Positions 18,671 through 27,679 of a stretch of 64,000 nucleotides of DNA are shown here, piece after piece; within the stretch, counting starts at the first letter, position 1, and each line of letters begins with the position of its first letter. Source of the stretch: Butyrivibrio sp. Su6 (GTDB taxonomy: Bacteria > Bacillota > Clostridia > Lachnospirales > Lachnospiraceae); assembly GCF_900108105.1 (NCBI RefSeq), contig NZ_FNUR01000008.1, forward strand, positions 62,001 through 126,000, written 5' to 3'. The notes beneath the pieces were generated by a model. The model made no database searches and was not told where the DNA came from. It saw only the letters and a list, made by a program, of their open reading frames with translations. The position numbers were made by a program, and so were the translations under genes.

Positions 18671-19849
18671 ATGAATATTATTGATAAAAAGATTCATAAT
18701 ATTTTAGACAAATATCTGTTTCAGATAGTGGTGGGATTTTGTATTTTAGCGTCTGCACTAATTAGGATTCATTTTTTAAGAAATTATTTAAGTATTGACG
18801 CAATATATTGTTTAGAGCCATGGATGCAGTTTTATGAGGACAATGGTATTATAGGTGGACTTAGAGAAGGAATTGGGAATTATTACATTCCATATAACGT
18901 TATTTTGGCCTTTTTAAGTAAATTTCCGAGCATTAGAATGATTATTTTAGGCTTGATTTCTTGTATATTTGACTATGGGATCGCTACCGTAGTTTATTTG
19001 ATTTTAAAGCAGTTAAAAGGTGATGATTATAAGAATAAAGCCATTCTAGTATCTTTAGCGGTCCTTTATCTGCCAATCGTTTTAATGAACGGTTCTTTGT
19101 GGAAACAATGTGATTCTATATATTCTTTTTGGATACTGTTAGCTTTGTACTTTTATATAAGAGATAGCAAGAGACTTCCTTTTATTATGCTTGGAGTTGC
19201 GTTCATATGGAAAGCGCAGGTTATATATGTAATCCCGTTCTTTTTGCTTATGTATATAGTAAAAAAGAATTATAGCATACTAGAGTTTCTTTGGCTACCA
19301 CTGATATATATAATTGCAGGTCTTCCTGCAATTATGGCAGGAAGATCCGTGTTAGATGTCTATTCAATATATTTGAAGCAAACGTCTGATATCACAGAGA
19401 TGAGCTCAGGATTTCCCAATATTTATAAGTTGGGAAATATTAATGGTATGTTGTATTTGTTTGGTATTGTGGCAATATTGTTAACCATGGTTGTATTTGC
19501 ATTTTCTACTATTGTTACCCAAAAGTATAGATATAATATTTCAGAGGAACTTTATTTGTATATGGCGGCATGGTCCATACAAACTTGCTGTATATTTTTA
19601 CCTTTTGTCCATGATCGTTATGATTATTTAGCAATAATACTGATGTTCGTTTATGCAATAGCTTTTAATCATCGACTTTTTGCATCTTTAGGTACTATGA
19701 TTGTGATTTCTGCGTTGTTGTACTGTAAATTCCTGTTTGGATTTGAGGAGATTCCGATGGTTTACTATGCACTCGCATATTGCATATGCTATTTAATTAA
19801 CACAATTGAGTTGTTTCGCAGGGTGATAAATTGTGAAAAGACTATATAA
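18671..19849 (+). CDS. Gpi18-like GT-C mannosyltransferase-type membrane protein
   Basis: 392 residues from the ATG at 18671 behind AAAGGAAAATTT; an in-frame ATG at 18656 is possible. About nine membrane segments. The sequence L-R-N-Y-L-S-I-D-A near residue 35, then N-G-S-L-W-K-Q-C-D-S-I-Y near 150 and W-K-A-Q near 180, matches the pattern of Gpi18-like mannosyltransferases (N-x-S-x-W-x-Q-x-D), GT-C enzymes that use a polyprenyl-phosphate sugar. The 3' end overlaps the next gene's GTG start by 17 bases. Confidence 0.65.
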   Translation: MNIIDKKIHNILDKYLFQIVVGFCILASALIRIHFLRNYLSIDAIYCLEPWMQFYEDNGIIGGLREGIGNYYIPYNVILAFLSKFPSIRMIILGLISCIFDYGIATVVYLILKQLKGDDYKNKAILVSLAVLYLPIVLMNGSLWKQCDSIYSFWILLALYFYIRDSKRLPFIMLGVAFIWKAQVIYVIPFFLLMYIVKKNYSILEFLWLPLIYIIAGLPAIMAGRSVLDVYSIYLKQTSDITEMSSGFPNIYKLGNINGMLYLFGIVAILLTMVVFAFSTIVTQKYRYNISEELYLYMAAWSIQTCCIFLPFVHDRYDYLAIILMFVYAIAFNHRLFASLGTMIVISALLYCKFLFGFEEIPMVYYALAYCICYLINTIELFRRVINCEKTI

Positions 19850-21875
19850 CATATTAGTGATAGTACTTGAGATAATAATATGCATGATTCTTACATCCTT
19901 TGTAGTTAAAGGAATAAGAGCGTGGCTTTATTTTATTGATGATGGTGACGGAAAGCTTGTTGTTACTACACCAAGCATAAAGTGGCTTTTTATTGGAGCG
20001 TGTGTTTTTACTCTCTATTGTTTGACTGCATTTATGGTTGCTAAAAAATTTGTTCCAAAGCCTGCACATGTTTTTTGGATTATGCTCATTTTAAGTACTT
20101 CTTTTACGGTAGCGGTTCAAGGTAATCCCAGAGCGGATGCTAATGCGTGCTTCAAAGTTGCATCTGAGTTTTGTGATGGAATATTTGATCATTTAGATGC
20201 AGGGGGATATTTAGATATATATAGAAATCAAGAGGGCCTTATACTGTTTGATTATATCCTTACTAAATTGTTTGGAAATTACAATTATTTGGCTTTTCAG
20301 TTATTTAATTCTATTTTGATTTCTCTTGCGAGTAAATATGCCTATCAATTGATATTAGAAATTAACCAAGAATCAAGAGAAGGAGTTGTTCTGTTTGTGT
20401 TCTTGATTTTTGGATATGCGCCAATATGGATGTATCCATGTTACTTGTATGGCAATTTACCAGGTATTGCTTTTGCAATTATGGGAATGACATTTCAATT
20501 TTGTTATTTCAGAGACAGAAAAGCTAAGTTTGTAGTGCTGTCATGCATTTGTATTGCTTTAGGAATTGTATTTAAAGGAATAGCTCTAATACCATTAATT
20601 GCCATGGTACTGATATATATGTATTCAGCAATAGCTGAAAAGAAACATTTGATTTGTGCATTTTTGACAATTCTTGTTGTAATTATGAGTACGAAGGCGG
20701 TTGATTATTCTATAAATAAGATTTCAGGCAATCGTCTTAGGGAAGATGGTGGGACCAGCTCATATGCTTGGATTGTGATGGGACTGGATGTCGATGAGTA
20801 TAAGATAGGTGGATGGTTTACGCACTATAATCCTACGGTGTATTTTGAAAATGATTACAATAAGGAGAAGACAACGGAAGCGAGTAAAGAGACTTTAAAA
20901 GAAATTTCATCGGATATAATTAACAATCCTATCAAGTATATTAAAGGTATTTCAAATAAGAACTATTCAATGTGGCTTGAGCCAACATTTGCTATTCTTC
21001 AAAAGATTGGAGTAGATCATGAGTTCTCTATATCGAGGCATGCAAGGTGGGTGGATAGCATTATAAGTGATGCTGGTACATTGCATCGTATTCTTATATT
21101 CTGGCTAAGAATATTGCAATTATGTATTTATATAGGGGCGATTTTTTTCTTAGTATTTGATAAGGGGGGGCATAAACCGTTTTATTATTTGGGAATAGTT
21201 GCTTTTCTTGGAGGATGGATTTTTTATTCATTTTGGGAAGCTAGAACAGAATATGTTTTTATGTTTTTTGTTCTACTGATTCCATATGCGGCAAAAGGTG
21301 TAAGGTACTTTGTTAACTGGTTAATGACAGTAATAAAGCTTCCAAAGTCTATGAATAAAAAGAATATGATTCCGATACCCTTTATTTTGTGTTCAGCGCT
21401 ATTAACTAACAGTTTTTTTTCATTAGCGTATGATGATGAAGCGTATGCTAAGGTGTTGGAGGAAAGAAAATATTTTACTGAAGGAACATATGATTTTTTT
21501 TCAGCGGTGGACGATGAATTTGGGTTTGACAACATATATTTGGAATCTGAATTGGTATACGATTATTCATATTGTATTACTTTGACTGTAAGTGAGCAGC
21601 GCGGTCATCCTAACATTTTTGTGCCGGAGAATGTGAGTTCAGAGGAAATAGATAAAGTATATTTGCTGGATAATAGCACCATTGGTATAGAAAAATGGGA
21701 AAATGCTAATGACGAGAATAGATATCATTGGCGAATAACAACAGTTGATGATGGATATATCATAAGATGGTGGGATGATCAAAATAAAGTATGGACTTTA
21801 AATCCGGAGAATGGGGAAATATATCTTTCTGATTATGATAAGGATAATATGAATCAGAGATGGAGGATTGAGTGA
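19833..21875 (+). CDS. GT-C-type membrane glycosyltransferase with ricin-like tail (paralogue 2)
   Basis: 680 residues from GTG within the upstream gene. Membrane core to about residue 525, then a soluble tail ending N-Q-R-W-R-I-E, i.e. a Q-x-W-type ricin-repeat end. It shares with the gene at 22614 almost every core motif: A-C-F-K-V-A near 105-110, GGYLDIY, FG-x-YNYL, G-G-T-S-S-x-A-W-x-V-M-G-L, I-G-G-W-F, K-G-I-S-N-K-N-Y-S-M-W-L-E-P-T-F-A-I, and G-G-W-I-F-Y-S-F-W-E-A. The tails are also alike (W-R-I-T, I-R-W-W-x-D-Q-N-K-V-W-T). A tandem duplication with a broken gene between the copies. Probable extracytoplasmic glycosyl transfer from a polyprenyl donor. Confidence 0.7.
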   Translation: MKRLYNILVIVLEIIICMILTSFVVKGIRAWLYFIDDGDGKLVVTTPSIKWLFIGACVFTLYCLTAFMVAKKFVPKPAHVFWIMLILSTSFTVAVQGNPRADANACFKVASEFCDGIFDHLDAGGYLDIYRNQEGLILFDYILTKLFGNYNYLAFQLFNSILISLASKYAYQLILEINQESREGVVLFVFLIFGYAPIWMYPCYLYGNLPGIAFAIMGMTFQFCYFRDRKAKFVVLSCICIALGIVFKGIALIPLIAMVLIYMYSAIAEKKHLICAFLTILVVIMSTKAVDYSINKISGNRLREDGGTSSYAWIVMGLDVDEYKIGGWFTHYNPTVYFENDYNKEKTTEASKETLKEISSDIINNPIKYIKGISNKNYSMWLEPTFAILQKIGVDHEFSISRHARWVDSIISDAGTLHRILIFWLRILQLCIYIGAIFFLVFDKGGHKPFYYLGIVAFLGGWIFYSFWEARTEYVFMFFVLLIPYAAKGVRYFVNWLMTVIKLPKSMNKKNMIPIPFILCSALLTNSFFSLAYDDEAYAKVLEERKYFTEGTYDFFSAVDDEFGFDNIYLESELVYDYSYCITLTVSEQRGHPNIFVPENVSSEEIDKVYLLDNSTIGIEKWENANDENRYHWRITTVDDGYIIRWWDDQNKVWTLNPENGEIYLSDYDKDNMNQRWRIE

Positions 21876-21876
21876 T

Positions 21877-22617
21877 ATGGATAGTTTGAAGGTTATTCTT
21901 AAAATGCTTACGGTACTTATTCTTGCTGTCGTATTCGCTGGATTAGTAATGACAATTCTTTATACAGTTCCCACTGAACGCATGGTGCGGCACGTACTTC
22001 AATCGAAGGATATGTATTTAGAAAACAAAATTCCAAATTGGTCTAATAAGCAGGTTTATTCTACAATTGATAATTATTCTGACGCGATTATGCTAAATAC
22101 AGCTATTTGTTGAGAATATTCATCACCATTAAAGAATGCCATGCTAAATGCACGTATGGAATTTGAAAATATGGAAAAAACAGAGAGCTTGATTGAGTTT
22201 ATTCAAGGAAATCGTGAAGGATATTACGTTGAGTATGGAAGATTGTGGCATAGGTATTTAGTGTATATGATACTGGCACTATTTATTATGAGTGTTGGTG
22301 AGTTGAAAGTGGTATGTATGTTTTTTCAATTCATGCTTTATGGATATTTGCTATATGAATTAGGAAAACTAAGTAATCAGAATGTTAAAGCGGATAAATG
22401 TTATAAAGATAATATTATGAGAATAGTTCCAATATCTTTTGTTGGATTATATCCGTTCTTTTGGTTTTTTGCTGTTAGAAATCATTCAATAGTTCATATT
22501 TGGATTAGTTATCGGGAATTAGCAATAACGGCATTTGCAGTTTTTGCTTCCATTTATCTAGTCTTTTCCCAAAATAATGCTGAAACTAGAAAATTTGAAG
22601 GACGTACAAAAGAATGA
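21877..22617 (+). pseudogene. membrane glycosyltransferase pseudogene, in-frame TGA and lost 3' end
   Basis: From the ATG at 21877 (behind GGAGG) the frame reads a membrane anchor, then P-N-W-S-N-K-Q-V-Y-S-T-I-D-N-Y-S-D-A-I-M-L-N-T-A before TGA at 22111-22113. The same frame continues past the stop with K-N-A-M-L-N-A-R-M-E-F-E and three or four more membrane segments to 22617. The intact sense on both sides of the stop, and the short total length compared with multi-spanning transferases of the region, indicate a nonsense mutation in a gene that also lost its 3' part. Its last codons overlap the next gene (ATGA). Confidence 0.7.
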
Positions 22618-24662
22618 AAGCGTATAAAGCAGTCGTAAGAATATCTGAGTTATTTGTGCTAATGATAATTACCTCTTTCATATATAAAGGATGTAGGGCT
22701 TGGTTGGTTGTTACAGATGGTCCTATGTTTGTTACTAGTCCAATATACAAGTATTTAGCAGTAGGTATTGTTATTCTGGCTTTAGCTTTATCTATATTAT
22801 GGTTAATTGTTGGAAAAATTAAATTTACCGGTAATGGAGTATTTTTTCTGTCGTTTTCCGTTTGTTTAGCATTTATACTTGCTATGCAGAGTATACCAAA
22901 TTCAGATGCTCGAGCTTGCTTTAAAGTAGCAGCAGAATTATATGATCGTATATATACAGCGTTAGAACCAGGTGGTTATATTGATATATATAAAAACAAT
23001 ATAGGATTAATTATATTCGAATACTTATTAATGAAGGTATTTGGAGTATATAACTACCTTGTATTACAGGTAATAAATGCAGTGTTTTTTTCGATGGCGT
23101 TTAAACTTACATTTGAGTATTTTGAAGAAAAATGCTGCAAAATCCCCAATTTTTCCAACTTGTTTGTGATTGTTATTATGCTTTATGCCCCACTATGGAT
23201 GACTGTATGTTATGCATATGGGAATATGATCGGAATGTCTTTGGCTATAATAGCTATGGTACTCCAACTGAAATATCTACATAACGATAATATAAAGTAT
23301 TTTGTACTATCTTGTATATCAATAGCATTTGGGTGCTTTTTTAAAGGAATAATGCTCATAGTGCTTGTAGCAATGATAATCATATATGTAATTTCAGCCT
23401 TTAGGAATAAGCGTGTATTTTATGTGTGTGCAATATGCATGGTTGCGTTAACTTTAATATGTTCTAGAAGCGCAGAATATGTTATGAATAGTATTTCGCA
23501 TGGCGCATTGAGAGAGAATAGCGGTACAAGCTCGTGGGCTTGGCTTGTTATGGGCCTTCATATAGACGAACAAGGAATTGGAGGGTGGTTTGATGATTAT
23601 AACCCTCAAGTTTATAAAGATAATAACTTCGATGCAACGGCTACAAAAGAAGAAAGTTTAGCTGACTTAAAAGTCATTCTTAAAGATATGAGAGATAATC
23701 CTCTCAAGTATGCTAAAGGAATATCAAATAAGAATTATTCGATGTGGCTAGAACCTACATTTGCTATTTTTCAAAAGCTAACGACAGATAATAGTTTTTC
23801 TATTGAAAGGCATGCTAGATATTTGGAAAGTTTTAGCAACGATTCTGGATTTGTTCATAGAGCTCTGCTTTTGTGGGCAAGGCTGTTGCAAATTGCTATA
23901 TATTTTGGGGTGATCTTATGGATCATGTTAAAAGGAGATGTACAAAAACCATATTGTTACATTGGCCTAATTGCATTTTTGGGGGGATGGATTTTTTATT
24001 CTTTTTGGGAAGCCAAATCAGAATATGTTTTGCCTTTTTTTACAATGTTGATTCCATACTCAGTGATGGGCCATTGCACTTTTTTTGATAAAGTATATAA
24101 AACGGCTGTAAACATTAAAGGAAAAACATGCGAATTTGGGATAAGTCGCTTTCAGGTGATTGGATCAATACTAGTGTGTATAAGCATGATTTGTTCCAAA
24201 TTCTTATTTAACATTCCATATACTGACGATGGGTATAATGATTTAATTAAGGAACGTGTATATATAGCGCCGGGAACGTATGATTGCTATTCAAAAGCTG
24301 ATAATAATAAATTGTTTAGCAATATATATATTGAAACAAGCTTGATTTATGACTATTGGTATATGTATACATTTGTGGACAACAGAAAAAGAACGCATGA
24401 AACACTGTTTTTTGCAGACGAAATAGATTCGGATAAATATGATAAAGTAGCTATATATAATGATCATATTGGTATCACAGATTGGAAGATGCTAGGCGAT
24501 GAAGATTTATACCATTGGAGAATAACTAAGGAAAATGGGGGCTATGTAATCAGATGGTGGTATGATCAGAATAAAGTTTGGACTTATGATAAATCTTTTG
24601 GAAAAGTGATACTCACTGATTATGATGCTGGTAACTTGTTCCAAGTATGGGATATAAGGTAA
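22614..24662 (+). CDS. GT-C-type membrane glycosyltransferase with ricin-like tail (paralogue 3)
   Basis: 682 residues, ATG overlapping the stop of the pseudogene. It is the nearest relative of the gene at 19833 in the window, with the same core motifs (A-C-F-K-V-A, GGYIDIY, FG-x-YNYL, G-T-S-S-W-A-W-L-V-M-G-L, K-N-Y-S-M-W-L-E-P-T-F-A-I, G-G-W-I-F-Y-S-F-W-E-A). The tail again has I-R-W-W-Y-D-Q-N-K-V-W-T and ends F-Q-V-W-D-I-R. About ten to twelve membrane segments. The duplicates have drifted apart enough that they may act on different sugars. Followed after 3 bases by the next transferase. Confidence 0.7.
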   Translation: MKAYKAVVRISELFVLMIITSFIYKGCRAWLVVTDGPMFVTSPIYKYLAVGIVILALALSILWLIVGKIKFTGNGVFFLSFSVCLAFILAMQSIPNSDARACFKVAAELYDRIYTALEPGGYIDIYKNNIGLIIFEYLLMKVFGVYNYLVLQVINAVFFSMAFKLTFEYFEEKCCKIPNFSNLFVIVIMLYAPLWMTVCYAYGNMIGMSLAIIAMVLQLKYLHNDNIKYFVLSCISIAFGCFFKGIMLIVLVAMIIIYVISAFRNKRVFYVCAICMVALTLICSRSAEYVMNSISHGALRENSGTSSWAWLVMGLHIDEQGIGGWFDDYNPQVYKDNNFDATATKEESLADLKVILKDMRDNPLKYAKGISNKNYSMWLEPTFAIFQKLTTDNSFSIERHARYLESFSNDSGFVHRALLLWARLLQIAIYFGVILWIMLKGDVQKPYCYIGLIAFLGGWIFYSFWEAKSEYVLPFFTMLIPYSVMGHCTFFDKVYKTAVNIKGKTCEFGISRFQVIGSILVCISMICSKFLFNIPYTDDGYNDLIKERVYIAPGTYDCYSKADNNKLFSNIYIETSLIYDYWYMYTFVDNRKRTHETLFFADEIDSDKYDKVAIYNDHIGITDWKMLGDEDLYHWRITKENGGYVIRWWYDQNKVWTYDKSFGKVILTDYDAGNLFQVWDIR

Positions 24663-24665
24663 TTT

Positions 24666-26153
24666 ATGAAGAAATTTTATGATTATATATTTAGTAAAAA
24701 AACTATATTATTAATTACTTTTATTGTTGTTTCTGTCATGAATTTGATATTTGCTTTCAATCATGAGTATTGGCGTGACGAAACACAAGCTTGGTTAATT
24801 GCACGTGATTGCTCGCTTTCAGCAGACTCATTGTTTACAGTAACTTCATATGAAGGACATCCTGTTTTATGGTTTCTGATATTGATGCCGTTCGCAAAAC
24901 TGGGAGTATCTGTAGAAATATTGAAATATCTTACATGGTTTTTTGTTACAGTATCACTATATTTATTCATGTTCAAGACCGATATCCCAGCTTTATTAAG
25001 GGTACTTATAGCCCTTACGCCGGCATATGTGTATTTCTATGTGGTACCAGCAAGAAGCTATAGCCTGGCAAGTTTGCTGATAATTTGTATTTCAGTTGTA
25101 TATGAGAAGCGAAGCAACAAGCCTATTTTATATGGTTTGTTGTTGTCTGGGTTGCTTCAAACCTTGACTATTATGGGGGGATTTGTGACGGCACTTGGAT
25201 TCTCATGGTTTATAGAAACTATAATTTTTCTTATACAGAAAAAAGATAAAAAAATGCTTGTGAAAAATATTGTTGGCCTATTCATATTGCTTGCAAGTGC
25301 ATTATTTTTACTTTGGGAATTTAGATATACACCAATTTCAGGTGATAGTCATTCAAAAAAAGAAACCATTATGATGTTATGGGAACAATATCTTTTTGGC
25401 TATAAAATTATTTTTGGCAACATTTTTAATAAAATAGCTATTATAACTACGAGTGTAGTTGTTATGTTATTTATGCTTAATAAAAAGTCAAGAATTCCGG
25501 TTATTATAACATGCTGCGGTGTTATGTGGCAGGTATACATTTATGCTTTTGTGTATTCTAATGCGAACCATAGAGTTATAACTTGGATATATATGATGTT
25601 ATTCTGTGTGATAGTTAGTTATATTTATAAGGAAAGCATATATTCCATGAAAAATCTAAGTTTGGTTGTTATCATGTGTGTTATAATTGCTTTTTCATGG
25701 AAGTATGAATGGCGAGATTTGATTAAGCAGGATATAAATCCTGATTATTGCTTTTCTTATAGTAAAGAAGTGGCCCAAAAGATTACTGGATTACCAGAGG
25801 ATTCAATCATTCTATCTTTATCAGCGGATAAAGATTCATCTGTTGTGGCACAGGTAGATAAGAATCATGTGGTGTATGATGTTTTTACCGGGAGGGTAGC
25901 TACATTTGCTGATAGAAATCCGGAATGTATAAGAAAGATGACAATAAAGGAACTTTATGATAGGGTAAGTCATAGTTATTCTGGAACAGGTAATATATAC
26001 GCTATAGTTTCGGCTGACGGATGTGATGTTGAAAACTTCTCTGACTATATTAAAGAAGGGCATGATGAATTAGAGATTATATATGAAAGTAGTCACAAGG
26101 GTATTTTTGAAGATTTTTATTTAGTATCATTCAATTTGATAAATAACGGATGA
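24666..26153 (+). CDS. GT-C/GT39-like membrane glycosyltransferase
   Basis: 495 residues, ATG behind a weak AAGG. About eleven membrane segments. The first extracytoplasmic loop holds H-E-Y-W-R-D-E-T-Q-A-W-L-I-A-R-D near residue 33-48, the D-E pair expected at the GT-C active site, then Y-E-G-H-P-V-L-W-F near 65. The soluble tail of about 120 residues contains an A-D-K-D-S-S-V-V-A-Q stretch. This H-x-x-x-W-R-D-E / G-H-P pattern is a recognisable GT39/ArnT-like group in clostridial surface-glycan loci. Donor unknown. Its stop overlaps the open frame of the next gene. Confidence 0.65.
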   Translation: MKKFYDYIFSKKTILLITFIVVSVMNLIFAFNHEYWRDETQAWLIARDCSLSADSLFTVTSYEGHPVLWFLILMPFAKLGVSVEILKYLTWFFVTVSLYLFMFKTDIPALLRVLIALTPAYVYFYVVPARSYSLASLLIICISVVYEKRSNKPILYGLLLSGLLQTLTIMGGFVTALGFSWFIETIIFLIQKKDKKMLVKNIVGLFILLASALFLLWEFRYTPISGDSHSKKETIMMLWEQYLFGYKIIFGNIFNKIAIITTSVVVMLFMLNKKSRIPVIITCCGVMWQVYIYAFVYSNANHRVITWIYMMLFCVIVSYIYKESIYSMKNLSLVVIMCVIIAFSWKYEWRDLIKQDINPDYCFSYSKEVAQKITGLPEDSIILSLSADKDSSVVAQVDKNHVVYDVFTGRVATFADRNPECIRKMTIKELYDRVSHSYSGTGNIYAIVSADGCDVENFSDYIKEGHDELEIIYESSHKGIFEDFYLVSFNLINNG

Positions 26154-26170
26154 TAACAGGAGACTTTTCG

Positions 26171-27679
26171 ATGATTAATAAGAAAATGTTAGTACAAGTA
26201 ATGGTTATTACATACATCTTAGGAATGTTAGCGTACGGTTACGTGTTCATGAATTTTGTGCCTGCGCACGACGGAATAATGACTGTTTGTACCGATCAAT
26301 ACTGGCAAATGGGACTTGGAAGATGTTTGATGAAATACTATGTTCAGATTAGGGGCGTAGTAGAGGCACCTTGGCTTATTGGTATGCTAACAATGTTTTA
26401 TGTAGCATTATCAAGTTATATGGTCATAGATCTGCTCGATGTAGGGGATGAACTGTGGAAGATTTTTATTATAACATCGTTGTTTGCTTTGAATCTGACA
26501 CTTACAAATTCTGCTTTGACATATATATATCTTTTAGACATATACGCGATGGCGCTATTATGTGCTACGGCAGCAGTATATGTTCTAGTAAAATTTGATG
26601 GAATAGTAAGCGTTTTAGCTGCCGCGGCTTTGGTTTCAATCTCAATGGGCTTATATCAAAGCTACCTTGCAGTGGCAGTAGGATTGCTCATGATTGTAGG
26701 AATAAAAAAATTGGTTGATAATGCTGAAACCAAAGCAATAATTAATTATGTGATTAAGTTAGTTATAGTATTGGTATTGGGAAGTATAGGATATATTATT
26801 ATGTTGCGAGTGCTCTCACATATAAATAATATTCCTATTGATATGGGCAATGTATCTGGTATTTCTAATATTAATATATCAAATTTATTTCAATTGATCA
26901 TTGGTACTTATGGGCGAGTATATAAATTCTTTTTTGCAGAGTTTATATATTCCAATAACTCATTTAGATACATAAATATACTAATAATGGTTTGTGGGAT
27001 TATTGCATATGGCTATATTATTGTGCATGTTCGCGAAGTATGGAGAAAACTTGTCATTGCCGCTGCCATTATTTTGTTTCCAATAGGAACTAATTTTTTA
27101 TATATATTGACTGCGGGGGGACATTTGCACTATCTCATGATGTTTTCATATCAGCTTCAGTATGTGTTGCTACTTTATCCATTCTTGTGTGGATTTATTA
27201 AGAGCAAGATAAAGATACAAAAGTATGCTGTGACTATGGCAATAATTTTGCTATCTGTTCTGGTTATAAGATTTGCCAACGATATCTTTTATTATCAAAA
27301 AATGGTGGGTGAAGGAACAAAAGCTTCTATGACTAGTATTCTCTATGATTTGGAGAGAAATTCTGATTTTGATCCTAGTGAGTCTACGATAGTTGTAGTT
27401 GGAGAACCCAGGGTTGGACTAGCACAGAATTACATGATGCGTGCGGCTTATCAACAATATGATGGTATTGATATGGGAACAACTGTGACATATAAAGAAG
27501 TATTTGAGTGGTATTTTATTTATGTTTTCGGGAGAAATTATATATTTGACTATTCTGATGAAACAGTTGAAGAGTATAGCAAGATGAAAGAAGTTGAGAA
27601 TATGCCGTTTTATCCTGAAGCCGGTTATATGAAGGAAGTTAATGGAAATATAGTTATAAAATTTGAAGATTGGGAATGA
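26171..27679 (+). CDS. GtrII-like membrane glucosyltransferase
   Basis: 502 residues from the ATG at 26171 behind AGGAGACTTTTCG; an ATG at 26150 is in frame but without a binding site. About eleven membrane segments. G-R-C-L-M-K-Y-Y near residue 47-54 and S-M-G-L-Y-Q-S-Y-L near 160 are typical of GtrII-domain proteins, which transfer glucosyl groups from undecaprenyl-phosphate-glucose to surface glycans in the O-antigen-modifying GtrA-GtrB-GtrII systems. No gtrA or gtrB is in this window. The tail resembles that of the first, partial gene. The stop overlaps the next start (ATGA). Confidence 0.7.
   Translation: MINKKMLVQVMVITYILGMLAYGYVFMNFVPAHDGIMTVCTDQYWQMGLGRCLMKYYVQIRGVVEAPWLIGMLTMFYVALSSYMVIDLLDVGDELWKIFIITSLFALNLTLTNSALTYIYLLDIYAMALLCATAAVYVLVKFDGIVSVLAAAALVSISMGLYQSYLAVAVGLLMIVGIKKLVDNAETKAIINYVIKLVIVLVLGSIGYIIMLRVLSHINNIPIDMGNVSGISNINISNLFQLIIGTYGRVYKFFFAEFIYSNNSFRYINILIMVCGIIAYGYIIVHVREVWRKLVIAAAIILFPIGTNFLYILTAGGHLHYLMMFSYQLQYVLLLYPFLCGFIKSKIKIQKYAVTMAIILLSVLVIRFANDIFYYQKMVGEGTKASMTSILYDLERNSDFDPSESTIVVVGEPRVGLAQNYMMRAAYQQYDGIDMGTTVTYKEVFEWYFIYVFGRNYIFDYSDETVEEYSKMKEVENMPFYPEAGYMKEVNGNIVIKFEDWE

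Noticed and set aside
22111..22113. TGA as a selenocysteine or recoded codon
   Set aside because: No SECIS-like hairpin is evident right behind it, the position is not a redox motif, and the gene is also cut short at its 3' end. A plain nonsense mutation fits better.
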